From Campylorhamphus procurvoides (Eukaryota > Chordata > Aves > Passeriformes > Dendrocolaptidae), in contig WBMV01004804.1 of assembly GCA_013396655.1 (NCBI GenBank), forward strand, positions 125,901-189,900: 64,000 nt of DNA. Direction: 5' to 3'. Below are positions 47,816-60,902 of the stretch, in pieces (the stretch's first letter is position 1; the number at the start of each line of letters is the position of its first letter). Both the position numbers and the translations under genes were made by a program. The notes beneath the pieces are model-generated. The model searched no databases and was not told the origin of the DNA. It saw only the letters and a program-made list of their open reading frames with translations.

Positions 47816-50296
47816 CAGATATTCTTGCCACAGCACGGCCCGGGCATTTTGTCCCGGCTGCTTTCGACACATGACCACACCTGGAAAGACCTAAAGTGAT
47901 GTTTTAACAAAACATTTCTGTGCTAGAGTGTAATGTGGGTACGTGCCTATAAATTTAATGAAAGTGTTGAGCCTTCTTGATCTCAATTCCAGAGATTTGG
48001 GATAAAGTAGGTGGAGGAGTGCCTTAATGCTGTGTAAGGACTTATGATTTTAAGGACAACTTGCACTTCATTTTCCAGCTCTGTCCATTTACATGGTTCA
48101 AACTTCAAGCAAAAATTGGAAAGCAATTAGCCTCTAATATGAGGTGTGGCTATTTATGGTTCTGTGAGGTTTGTTCTGTTTGTTTGGTTTTTTAACAAAG
48201 TCATGAAAAGTGCCATTATTCTTTGATCAAGACTGAATTAAGCTCGTTTTCTATTAACAGCAAAGGAGAGCAAAGTTAGGCTTAGTCTCTTAGTTTTTGC
48301 CCTTTCTAGCGCTTGGTGTTTATAGTTGCCAACTGTTCAGTGTTTTCCTATATTTAATTTTTCTTTAAAAAATACCCTTGACTTCCAGGAGAAAGAAAAT
48401 TCAGTGTAAATACCTATCATCAAGGAGGTGTATTATTAAATGTTATACATGAAATTCATCATTCTAATACAAAAGCATTCTTCTCTTACTGGCTTCAATG
48501 TGGTTTAGGTTACAGCATCAGGAGAACCTTCAGTTTTTCATTCAGTGCAGGATCTCCTGTCTCAGTGCAGCCTGGTTCAAGCTGTAATGACTGAGCACTC
48601 TATCTAAAAATCTGCTGACTCTGGTTATAAACACAAATGGTGCGTGATTTAAAACTAACACTAAGTGTTTGACTTTCCATCCCTCCAAATAACCATTGAA
48701 ATGGTAAGCTTTTTGCCCAGCTACCACAACAGTATGAGGCTTATAACCATTTTAACCCCTTTCTGCAGGTACCAGAAACCAAGACACAAAAAGCAGAGGC
48801 AATCTCCTAAGGCCTTCTACCTGAATAACACCACCATATTTGACTCAATTTTTTTAAGCAGGTTCTCCTTTCATAGATCTCTGCTTATCTTTATCTAAAG
48901 TTTACTTAGTTTTCAATAAGTTTTTTTTTTTATTCTTCAGAAATTGCTGAAGGTACTCATTGAGTCTCAAAATCTTGGATCCAACCATTTGAACACATCA
49001 GTATCAGGATATTGAAGGCCTCTGAATTCCCCTTTAATGGGCAAAATCTTGTATAATCAGTGTGAACATCACAAACTATTTGCTTCTCTTTTAGTTTGTA
49101 TTCAGTTCAGATGGCTGGCCATTTGAATCCATCTACAGTTAGAGCTGATTTGAGAGAAACATTAAGTACACATGTCCAATTAAACTGAAGGTATCGTGCA
49201 GCATATAAATTGCAATCCATCATTTTTTTCAGCCTTTCTAAAACTCACTGTCTGTATTTAATTCAGCGCATCTATCTTTGCGATTTATGAACGTATCACG
49301 GTAGGGCAGAGGAGAATGAGCACAGCTCTCTGTGGTGCTTAGTCTTGGTGGTCTCAAAATGGGTCTCAACATATTTGTGGTCAGCTTAGCAGTGCAATAG
49401 GCAGTATATCCCTTCTTTCCTCTGCTTTCCTGCCATGACTGTGTCCACTGTGCCTGGGGGGGCTTCCTTGGGCTCTGGTGGACAGGTCTGTTCTTACCTG
49501 CTTTATATTTTGCTACCTTTATAGATCACTTTTGTATATATCCCAGGAGGTAAAGTGAAATCACTACCTAATCTGAAATGTCATTTCAACAGCTTCTTTG
49601 TGCTGCTTGCTTATGGTCATGAGTCCCAAGTGGCATCTCAGATAAGCATTCCAAAAAAATAGACTTTCATTCTGTTTTTTTATAAATGTTCTCTGTGAGA
49701 AGAGGATGAAGGGGAGGGAGATGATGTGAATCATCATGCTAATGTGAGCAGAGTCCCTAGCTTGGCAGGGAGGGCAATGAACTGCTGTGATCTGTGCTCA
49801 TCTGTGAGGATGATGGAGAAAGCTGATTCCACCACACTTTCATGTTCCTTGTTCGTATGCATACCCCAGGTGGCTTTACCTTCCTGTTTCGTTTAATATT
49901 ACTGTATCTTAATGTGGAAACATACAGATTTCAAAAGAGATCCATCTGATCCAAACTGCTGGGCTGAATAGTTACTGTAGAGTTCACACTTTCACCTGTT
50001 AAGACAGGGAGCTTTGTTGGAACAAAAGGCTAAAAACTTTTCTCCTGACCTGTCGCTGGTGTTTCCCTGGTGCACAGTCACTATTTAGTTAGTGTATAGC
50101 AAACTTCTCTAAACCACAAGGATTAGAGGGCTTGTTTTGGAGAGAAGTGTAAATAGAAACTAGTCCACAGTCTGTAAGTGGAAGGTTCTGGCTCTGGTGG
50201 CCTGATGCATTGTAATATTTATAAATGGTGCTTTAAACAAAGTAAAAAAAAAAAAAAGGATAAAATTGTCCCTTCCATTCTTATATTTTCACCAGC

Positions 50297-50632
50297 GTGT
50301 TTAAGACAACTGGGGCTGAGAAATATGTGAACTGCTTTCTAATTAAAGTAGCTCAATATACAAAGGCTTTCTGGTGCTGTAAGTTTAAGGTACAATATGC
50401 ATTTAATTATCCCCAAGGCAAAAATGACTTTCAGAGTATTGTAGTTCTCCCCATACACAGAATAATATGGTTTGCTGAACTGGACCAGGCTTTAACAAGG
50501 CCTGCAACAGCAATGATTTTAGTGGCACCTTGGAGATTATATAATAAACATTTTTTAAATCTCATTTATAAGAACGGTATTATTATGAATTTGGTGAAGT
50601 CTAATTTATTGTTAACAGGATTATTAAAGTGA
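50297..50632 (+). other. AT-rich open frame, possible conserved noncoding element
   Basis: A 111-codon frame stays open through AT-rich DNA, where stops should be frequent. The product has no motif, signal peptide or domain that I recognise. The base text is of high complexity and holds homeodomain-like ATTTAATTAT and AATTTATTG strings, as conserved intronic enhancers often do. An A14 run lies about 40 bp upstream (near 50246). I do not call it a gene; the two live explanations are chance and a conserved noncoding element. Confidence 0.2.
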
Positions 50633-53600
50633 TATAAACTGAGACTCATTCCTGCTGTGTATTATGCACCCTCTGCTCCCAGTAAGTTTGACCAAAATTC
50701 AGCATCGTCATTTCAGTACCTCGTGCAGATATATAATACTGTCACAATAATAATATTTAATTCTTTAACTCTTCCAAAAATAATATACTTTAGTCCAAAG
50801 TAGCCCATCGTTTCTTTGTTAGAAGTTCTTTTGCCTTGAAATTAGAACTTAACAAGGCGTGGAACCTGTAAAATTGTCTAATAGCAGTCATTGTTTGATT
50901 TAAAAATCAGTTGGGTTTTTTTCTTCATTTAGCATTTAATAATCAAATATCTTAGGATTTTTCAGGAACAGGGTCTAAGTTCCTTCATAAACTTTAGAAC
51001 AAATCTTAGCTTTACTTTTTAGTTTAACTGTCAAAATTCAGGCATAATATTTGTTCTTTCAAATTCCGTTTGAACTGTTGATGCGAGTCTTTTTTTCAGA
51101 CAAAGGATCTGGGTGAGAGTTGGATTCCTGCTGTGTATCTCTGGGGTTTGTCCTCCTGTTAAATGACCTACAAAGTCATATTGACTGAAGATGTTCATAG
51201 GCTGGAGCAAAGACCTTATTTTTAACGTATCTTAGTACTGTCTTAAAATGACCAGTAGATTCATTGAGGGACGTCAAAATGTTCCATGTGCCATATTTCT
51301 TATTTACTCTTTTCAATTTAATTAAAGAAGGGGGAAGAAGCAGAGTGAGAGCTTTCTGAAGCTGCAGTTCCCCAAAGCTGTGGCGAGACTGGACAGAGGT
51401 TGCTGCAGTCACTAAGTGATTTAAGTGTTTGTATCCAGTCTTTTCAGTGGTCCTTCATGCTCAGTTATATCCTGAACCCTGTTAGTATTGTATTTGTTCT
51501 TGCCAGCTGATCACAGGAGACATAACTTACTTGGTTACTTGTAGTAGGGTGCTATTTATATCTATTAGCATTCCTGTGCAGTACATTAATAGGAACTGCT
51601 ATGTGACCTGTCATGACTGAAGAAGGCCAGACAGGGCCAGGCCAGATGTGCCTGAGTGGGAAACTTGAGTGCAAGCTCAGCCCTATATTTTACAGAAGTT
51701 CGGGGTTTGCAACTGACCTTGTTTTAGAGAAAGCAAAGTTTTATTTTTGTGTTTCTGGTTCTTTCTGTGACCGGGAATTGATGAACTCCAAGGCAGACTT
51801 AGGAAGAGCTTCTCCAGAAATTTCCATCTCTGTCGTACAAGCAGAAATAGTTGTAAAGGCTTACACACTTCTCAGAAGTCTTTGCTTTAAGCCTTGATAC
51901 TGTGATGTATTTTAAGCTACTGATGTTGTGGTAAATGTTTTGGAGGTCAAGCCAATCTGCAGAAAGTTCCGAGTTGTGTGAAATCTGTTATCAAAGATAT
52001 TTTCTCAAAATTTTGAGTAGTTTGACCATGAGTTCATCTCTGACCATCCTTTGGAAATGATCAGTAAAGAACAGGTCATGTTGGGTGGTGGTTGATGGTT
52101 TCTTTTCTGTCTGTGCTTCCTTCTGAAGGAACTATCTGTTGTTTAGAAAGAAATAATAGGAACTGAGGTTAATCAAGCTATTTGCTACTTCTGTTTTCAT
52201 TTACACTGGTTATTATTTTATTACTTTTCTGCATCAATAGAGTTATCTCAGTTGAAGGAATAAGGAGTTTATTTGTGATGCTTTGGAACAGGGCTAGCAG
52301 AAGTGCTCGGAAATGAGAATTTCTTTCTTCAGGATTTGTCACTTGAATTTGTATGAGATGTTCAAATAACCAACCCCCAGAGGTCACACCTGAGAGCTAG
52401 CCCCCTCTCCGCCACCACCTCCATTTCCTTATAGTAGGGAACAGGATATGTAGGATATGTACAAAGGCATATTTTTCCCCTGGCAGGAGGGAAGGAAAAC
52501 AGCAACAAAACCAACTTGTGCTTATCCTGGCATTAAATAGATTATAAAATCCTGATACTAAACTGATGATTGTTTCCAAATCTGTAGAACAGCTTAGTAA
52601 AGTACTTGCTAGTGTTTATGTTCATATTATAAATTTGAAAAAGATTAATTTTCCAACTCACTGTCTCTTAAATCAGCTAATCATCAACTGTGGAAAATTG
52701 TGCATAGCTTTTTGACTGTGCCATTGAAGTTGTTTTTATATTTTGTGTGGAAAGTTTCATCACCCTTTCCTTTTACATCAGGAAGAACATGAGTGCACAT
52801 AAATACATACAAGCAAAAGTAAGAAGTGATTGTGGGGTTTTTTTTGTTTCTGTGAAATCTTCAGAATTATGTGGAGTGTCAGTATATCAAGGGAGAAAAA
52901 AAGCACATGGCATCTTTCGTTCCCAAATACTGTGGGTACAGATATACAAATAATGTATGCAATTAACTAAAATCTCCCTGGGTTTACATTGATGAGCCCA
53001 AGTTCTGCACATTTCAGATTAATTCCCTTGCTTTATGCAGAAGTTATTAGAACCTCTATGCAGTTGGTGATATTGCTGGCCTAATGACAATGGATAAATG
53101 TTCACATCAAGAATGCGGCAAATGAACTGGTCAGACAAAAAAATGAATCTCCAGTTTTTCATTTCATTTATGCAGTGACATTTAATTTAAGGCATGTCTC
53201 ACACGTTTCATTCTCTATCTGTACCAGGTATTTACCCCTCTCTGAACTTGTCTCCTCTTTAATTAACTGCAGATGTATCTGAAGTTTTCTCTTTTGAATG
53301 AACCTCAGCCTGTCATGAAGGAATGCAAAAGTGTCTAGTATGCTGATTTTAGGCTGTTGCTGCCAGGACACCTCTGCTGAGAACTCCATGAGCAGGTCAT
53401 TGCATCTGAAGCTCTCCTAAATCAAGGGGATTCTGTGGCCAAATGCCCAACCTTTGAACCAAGTGCCACCTCTTCAAACCTCTCATCAGCACACCACTGA
53501 TGGTTTGGTCACTTCTGGTTTAACCAGTTCTTTTAAAGAAAGCAGTAGGGCGCACCTAATGCTCACAGAAATAGCCTTGAGCAGGGTTTCTGGATGTGAC

Positions 53601-54686
53601 TAGCCTTTAAGAAGAAAACGAGGGCTTTGGCAGGGTAGAAACGAGACTTTGAACCTGCTGGACCCCTGTCCAGCACCTGGGAGCTGCACCGCTCAGCTCT
53701 GCTGCCTTTTCTGCCAGGCAGTGTGCTGCTCTTCCCACACAAGCCTCAGCAGGGTTTCCCACAGCTGCCACTCAGAAAAATGAGGGCAGAGATACGACTC
53801 TTTTGTCTTACAGTGGCTCAAGGCCCCCCTTATCTGAGACTGACCTGCCCTGGTGAGTTATGTCATGTTCAAGCTGTACCCTACTGATGGGTCAGTTCTC
53901 TTTTGTAGGAGGCAGACTTTGGTTCACAGTATCTGAAGGCAACCCCTGCCTCATACTGCCAAAAGCCTGAATGATCAGAAGAACATGACATCCTTTTAAA
54001 CCTTGTCTGCTGAAAGAAAGGGATCACTGTGGAGGTTTCATCTTGTGCACCATGTCTGGAGGAAGGCACAAACATATTCTGCAGAGCTAAAAGTTGCAGT
54101 TTTTATTAGAGCTGTTCAGAAACAAGGTCTTATGAAACACTGGATTTTGACAGAAAAAGAAAAGAGTTTGTAGAAGCTTTCAACCTGCATATTATTTTTT
54201 GACTACCTGTAGTTGTATTTAGACTAATAGAGTGCATCTTTATTAATTTTCAGGCCATTTTTTGTAGCCCAAAGCATTCAGAGACAATGAGACAAAATTT
54301 TGAAAGGCATACGTAGCAGAAAGGTGTGCTTTTCATATTTCAAATCTTGTTTGAGCAGAATTAGGCAAGGCTGTATGAGACCTGTTCCAAACAAAAAATC
54401 AGAGCAAATAATTAGCTTGTGAATGTTGTGTGTGCGTGTGCTTGGCCCGAGACAAATACTTAAAATGGACAATCTCAGACTGGATGAGAATCTATGCCCA
54501 AAATTTGAAAACATTGAAATTTAGGAGATTTATTGGAAAGTATATCCCTGCTCATAGTTATTCTAAACATTTTGTTAATAGATTCGGGTGAATATAGGCA
54601 TTACAGAAATGCGGTATCATTCTTTTCCTGAGTTCTGATCCAGTGACTTTGTCATTCCACAGTTTCATTTTATGATATCTTTTTCC

Positions 54687-54731
54687 TTTTTTTTTTTTTT
54701 TTGGGTTGGGGAGAGGTGGGATGGGGCAGGG
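54687..54731 (+). other. T16 tract followed by strict G-quadruplex motif
   Basis: A run of 16 T (54687-54702) is followed directly by five G-tracts at 54703, 54708, 54718, 54723 and 54729, separated by loops TT, AGAGGT, AT and CA. Any four neighbouring tracts satisfy the usual quadruplex rule of loops up to 7. The G strand is the ALK sense strand. Confidence 0.75.
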
Positions 54732-55191
54732 TCCAGGATGGGTGGAAGAAAGGAAATTTCTTCTTCAGTAAAGATTTTGCTGGAATCTATATTTTCCAGC
54801 TGAACAGTATGTCCATAGGAAAAGCTTTCACTTAAACAGAACAGCATTTCTTGAAAAGGAATGATTTCTGTTAAAGATCTTGGCTGGTTGTATTGTGGAG
54901 TTCTTTTGAGCAGCAGTTCAGTAGAGTTCAGTTGAGGAAGCACCAGGGACACCTCTTATACCCCCATCTTTTTCCTTTTATTTTTTTAATTGACTGATTG
55001 AGATCGCAGCCTTGAGCTGTTCCACTATAATTTTGGCATTATAACTCTTGGTTTGATTTCTTGAATATGGTTCCTTACCTTTTCCTTCACACAAAATCGA
55101 CTGCTGGCATGGTGAGTAGTTAATTCTTTGTCCTTGTGAAAAAACGCATTGGCCTGATTGTGATCATTCTGCTTTAAATATGAGCATGAAA

Positions 55192-55245
55192 GTTATTAAA
55201 TATCTTGAAAGAGAAGAAAGTCATTAAATATCTTGAAAGAGAGGA
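55192..55245. repeat. 28-bp tandem duplication
   Basis: A 28-bp unit beginning GTTATTAAATATCTTG (55192-55219) is repeated at 55220-55245 with a T-to-C change near its start and small changes at its end. Two copies only. It looks like a recent local duplication in otherwise unique intron. Confidence 0.8.
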
Positions 55246-55733
55246 TATTCAGAACTACATCAGACTTTTCTCTGCAGTGATTCCTGCTTTTCCTAGAGCT
55301 GTGTGGAAGGAGTTTTTATTTAGGGGCTAAATGCTACAGTTTCTGCATAGGCAAAACACTCACCTAAACTGCTTGGCATTAAATAGTTTTTGTCTTGTTT
55401 GACCTTGTTTTAGCTTTCTCAAATGAGGAAAACAAATCTCTTTTTAAATGACAGGGAGAAAATGTCATCTTCAAAAAAATCTTGATTCTGTTTACATAGT
55501 GTGATTTTTCAACTCAGGCGTGCTACATTTCTAAGTACAGCCATTCTGTCATTGCTCTGTGTGTTGTTAAACAACTCTAAACCCAGACTGAGTCTGTTAT
55601 GTTTGTTAGGCTTGTTTTGTTTTGTTTTGAGTTTGATTGAAAGCAGAATCTGTTGTGTTTAATGCGTAGTAAGGCCAAACTAGAGGTCTTTATTCAGTGT
55701 TTAAGATTTCAACAATAGAAACAGAAGACACGT

Positions 55734-55799
55734 TAGATTTAGAGTTAGATTGGATTAAATTGGATTTGATTAGGTTAGCCTTTAGATTAGATTAAATCT
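55734..55799. repeat. Degenerate (TTAGAT/GGATT)n repeat
   Basis: The block consists of variants of TTAGATT and TTGGATT, for example GTTAGATTGGATTAAATTGG and TTTAGATTAGATTAAATC. It is a short decayed microsatellite-like array of 5 to 7-bp units. Confidence 0.6.
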
Positions 55800-58700
55800 C
55801 TCCCTATACTTTTGGGATTGCAAAATTGAATTATTTTGGAGGTGTCTGTAATTTTTCTTAAGTCAGGACACTTTTCAAATTCTGTGCTGCTACCATTCAC
55901 TTGTATCCTTCCAAAGCAAGACTGTTCAGCATTTGGCACTAAGATCCCCATTCCACAGTTTGTCCAGGGACTGCCAGGGAAATTTGCACATTCTTTTTGC
56001 TTGCTGGCCCTATACTACTATAAGCTAATTTGTACTGTTGTAAATTCTGCCTTGTCTACATTCCCTCATCTAGAATTTTTCTAGACTAGCAAAGAAACAG
56101 TTTAGAAAGTTTGAAAGAGATCCACATTAACAAATCTTGCTGCTGTTTTCAAAAACGAGTGATAATTCTGACCACCTAAATGCTGACCTAAGTCTTATTC
56201 TGTGGCTTATGTGCTCTGATCTTTCCAGAACTCGTGGTGGGTGAACAACACTCAGTGGCTTTCCAGAATTCTGGTGCTCTCAGAAAGATCAGTTTCTGTA
56301 AGTAGGAAAAGGCCAGTAACAGAGACTCTGCAGTCCACTCAGTGGAGTCCCTCATCATATAGAACTGGGTATGACTTTGTTGTGTGTGTGTGCAAAGAAG
56401 CAGAATTTATGCAGGTGTAATCTGTGACACAGGACAGATTGCTCTTCCATATAAATACAGCAATACCCTATCCTTTATTGCTGGTATTATTCTGCTTTTT
56501 GTCATATGTCTGTTATCCATTGGCAATGTTTGCTTCATTGACAACTTAATGATGATACCAAAGAATGTGTTAAGGTGGAACACTCCACATGAGAGAATCT
56601 AGCAATTTGGACTTTGCTAACATGTTCAAGGGGAAGGTCAAGTGGTAGAATAAATCACACTGGTTTTTACAGCCTCTGAACTTTCTTTATGTTTAGATCA
56701 GTTTCTGAATTTCCCTGTGCTGCCAATGGAAACTGTTCTTTCTTAGTACTCAAGTTCATCATGCAAAAGGAACTTAACTTTAATGATATCCTAGGTGAGA
56801 TTCATCCCTACCTTCTATCAGCCCGTGTCTCCTAGACAACATGGTACTGTGATCAAGTGGCTGAGATACTTCACTTCTGTTTAGGCTAGATGCAGAATCA
56901 TTTTCTCAGGAGTTGAGAAGTTCAGAAGGAGAATGAAATAAGATCATTTTCCCTCTATACTTTACAAAATCCTACAAAATAGGCTAGACCTCCTTTCTCT
57001 CACATCATTATGTGCGGGGAAAGGTTATGGCTTTCATTGCAGACTTGCTCAAGGCACATTATATGAACTCCAGAAGAATGTATGCTTGAAATTGGCCAGT
57101 ACAATTTTCAGGAAAGAATGGCAAGAACAACAAGAAAGTTACATAAACTTGAGCAAATGCTGAAATAATGAGAGTCGCTATGCGTTTTAAAAGCACAGAA
57201 GCAGATTGAAGTCATCACAGCTCCCATCCTTGGTGTCTCCTCATTTTGTCTGCATCTGCACAGTGATCTCTGGTACTTGAAGGAAGGCCATGAGCAGAGA
57301 ACAAATAACCCTTACAAAATCTGTGGAATATACTATTGGGCTGATCCTCTTCAGAACTACAGGACTTGAACTGGATCCAAAAAGAGAGGAGAGCAAGCAT
57401 TAGATATTACCTCTGTACCCACAAATTTGTGAGCACTACAGGGACATGGTGTAAAGAGAGTCTGAGGCTCTCCTGAGAGCTGCACTTCCTTCTCAGGGCA
57501 TCCTTGTGCTTGCCTACAGCTCATGCACTGCTGGAGTCTCCCCTCTGATGACCAGTTTTGAACATCAGGTCGTCTTCTCACTGCTGTGCTGGCAGCAACT
57601 CCCTCCTGATCTCTTTGGGCAGCTCTGCCTTTGTCCCATCACCTCAGCAGCACCCAGGGGTCATGGTGGGAATTGAATTAGCTCAGCTTTTTAGAGGTGA
57701 TGAGTGCAGAAAATGTACTGCCTATGTTCACTGCTTTTAAAGGGAATTTCAGTTTTCCACCCTTCCCTCTTGAGACTTCCTAAAGTGAGGGATAGATAGG
57801 ATTTCTCAGGCAACAGAAAAGCAAAACCAAATTTTTTTTATCTTTTGGTTTGGAAGAACCTCCTTATCATAGTTGCCACAGCTGCAGCAGCCTTCAAATG
57901 AATTACAGGACAGCTTTTGCAAAGTGTTTTGTTCTCAAGCTTGTTTGAAAATAAACCTTGTATCTTGCTGACTTAATATTCCCTTAGGGCTGCTTGTACA
58001 GCAAGGTTATGGTTTTTGTGGAGTGATAACCTACCACCTAATGAGCCTTCCTGCCCCAGGAAAAGCCTGATCTTCTTGTAATGAAAGACAGGCCTGAAAA
58101 AAGAAAAAAACAAAACAAAATTCCTGAATAAAAACCTTCTGTAATTTCTCTGTTCCTCACAGAGAGATGAGTTGGTGACCAAGCTTTTCTTTTGCTTTCA
58201 ACCTTTTGGCAGTTGGAAAAAGAGCATAACAAAGTCAAAATAAAAATTATATTTTAATAAAAAACAATAAAGTTGGAAGGCAATTTTATTGCCTGATGGT
58301 ACTGAAGTCCTGATCCACTTCTCTTCTTTGTTGCACCATCAGCACTGGGGAAAGAGAAGAGGAGAAAGAGAAAGGAAACGCTGGAGAAGAGAAAGACAAA
58401 GGAAAACTGGTTCTGACAACCAGTAGCATTTTCATGAGTTATAATCTGTGTGGTTTCATGGGGCAAAACTCAACCTGCATTTTAGAGCTCTTGCAGCCAA
58501 GGCCAGTGTGTGTGTTGAAACCAGAGCTCTGATTTCTCCTGACAACAGTATCAATCTGAGGAACCAATATTAAGGGCTGGCTGAACCAGGGATTGGTGAC
58601 TTCCAGGTGAATATCCCGATCAACAGAGCCTTTCTCACCCTCTTGCTTGGCTTAATCCTTGCACATATTGAGTATGTGGTAATGAAGCAGATACCACAGA

Positions 58701-60210
58701 GGATTTTGGAATCACCTCATGCTGATGATCCAAGGTGGGATTTTGATTAGACCTTGTAAGCAGAAAAAGGGGGTTTTCAATTAAAGTGCTTATCTTTTTT
58801 AGCCAGACCACCCTTAGCCAGCAGAGTGTTTCAGAATTTTGGGCAATAAAAGTTTTTACTATCAGCACCTTTGGGACCTCAAGAAGCCTTGGGTGTAGCT
58901 GCACAGAACAGATTCATTGTGGACCACAGATTAGAGTTCCTTAGTTCGATGTCTGTGTTGAAAGAGACAGATGGAACAGTTCTCACCTTCCTCCTCCTCA
59001 GTAAGAGCACTGATTCATGTTCAAAGTCATTCAAAAAGTGGAATGATGAATTAGAGATATCTGCAATTGTTGTTAATTTTGTTTTTCATTTTATTTCATG
59101 TTTTGCCTAAGTCTGAGCTATGAAATTCACAAACAGTAAGTAGAAATACATCTGTTGACATTATTAATTTAAGGATTTACTTGTAAACTAAGATCTTTTC
59201 TTCTAGGGTAACGTCCCTTAGGTATTTTAATTTGTACAGCAGATTTTTCTAGCCTTTCCTTTGTAGAACATAAAATACCAATTGAGCATTTGGCTTTATG
59301 GCTGCTGGCAAAATTGGGAAAAGATGGTAAGCATTGAGTCCTATCTTCTTGCTCCAAAAATCTTAAAATCCAGTAACAACCACTTTTATTTTGCTGGTTT
59401 ATGTTCTTGCTGTACTGTGGGAGATTTTGCCCTTAAAACCAGAGCACGCATTCTACATTGAATTTCTCAGTATTTTCTTTCTCCTGTTTAACAATGAAAT
59501 GGAATGTAATGGCACGTTTTTACTAGAGAGAAAAGTGCTTCCCTTGAGGGAAAAATTATTTTTAAGAATTCTTCGACATATGCTGTTTATTCTGAGGGAA
59601 GAAAATGAAATGAAGTAATCAAAACTTGAAAAGCGCAGAGAAGCATTGCCCGATCAATGGCCTCGAGAGCCGTGTTTGCCAGCACATTCACTCACTAACC
59701 AAGTTTGACACTGACAGCATCACATTTCTGGTTTTTGGACACTGCCCTGAGGTTTTAAGCAAGATGTGTTACAGAAAGACATGTTCTACTGCTTTGTAAA
59801 GTGACAAAATTTGCTTTCATTCTGTCAAAGTATAGTACTGTGAGCATTAACTAAGCATTGTACTGGAGTGGATCCATGTGGATCAGAAAACAGGATTATG
59901 GTCATGCCCTCTACTGAAACTCTGTATGACTCCCAGAGCTGTGGTTTGCAGCACGATACACCAATTACCGCCAGAGAAATTGGTAATCAGTGCTGATTAA
60001 CAACAGAAGGCTTTTTGAACACAGAACTGTGTGGAGGGAAGCACGCCCAGCAGGTGCCCTCTCCAGTATTCAATTATAAGGGAATCTGATGGGGAGAGGT
60101 GTTTACAGGGCTGGCTCTGGATTACCTATGAGGGGGATTCTCACAGAAAAGGTTTAAAAGAAAGCTCACACCAGTGTCAGACAAAGGTTGGGACACCAGC
60201 TCAATTACAG

Positions 60211-60902
60211 CTAATGAATGTCCCGTGAGCGCTTTGGTTTTTCAGCCACACTGGGTAACAGAACGTGTGGTGCTTCACTGCACAAGAACTCCTTGCTGTG
60301 GACTGGAAAAGTCTGATTCTTAAGTGTCTTAAATCCAAGAGCTTCAAGATGCTGTAAGTCATAGTTTGCAAATGATCTTTGAGGGATTTGGAAGGTGTCA
60401 AGGCTATGACTAATGTTGGTTTTCTGGTGTGTGGGTGGACGCTTATGAACCATATTGGATGTATGATGAGGTTCTGCAGTTAATGGATTGATTTGGCTGA
60501 TCAAGGGTGTTTTGATGAAGTTCAGGATCAGGTGGTGTGCTGTTGCCTGAAGAACTAGGTTAGCGTAAGTGGAAATTAAATAGAAAACTGAATTACTGTA
60601 TTCTTGGTGTGAAGGAAATCGAAAGATTTTGAACACTTGGTCCTTGGTTGCACAGATTGAAAATTCTTTTTGTCCAAAGCCTTCAGTTTGTTTTGGAATG
60701 AGTCAGTGAACTTGGCATAACTCTTAATGAACCCCGGTGGGATTTTCAGAAGTATGAATGTTTGGTTGTCTGTTGTCCCAGTGAAGCAGGTGTGCTCATC
60801 CCTGACTTCATGTGGAGTAAAGTCCAATTGCTTCTCAGTGCCTGCTTTTGAGAAACCTACATTTGGTACCCAGATCACAGTGATCTCCCTCACACCTGTC
60901 AT
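60211..60902 (-). pseudogene. Possible decayed coding sequence (two shifted frames), unidentified
   Basis: Two minus-strand open frames follow each other in adjacent frames: 108 codons (60576-60902) and then 141 codons (60211-60636), overlapping by about 60 bp. Together they keep roughly 690 bp open on one strand outside any CR1 I can detect. Parts of the product look protein-like (for example DEHTCFTGTTDNQTF and PPGFIKSYAKFTDSF), with an NQT glycosylation-type sequon. I cannot match it to a family. It may be a frameshifted retrocopy, a fragment of an unlisted endogenous element or chance. No poly(A) tract marks its 3' side. Confidence 0.2.
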
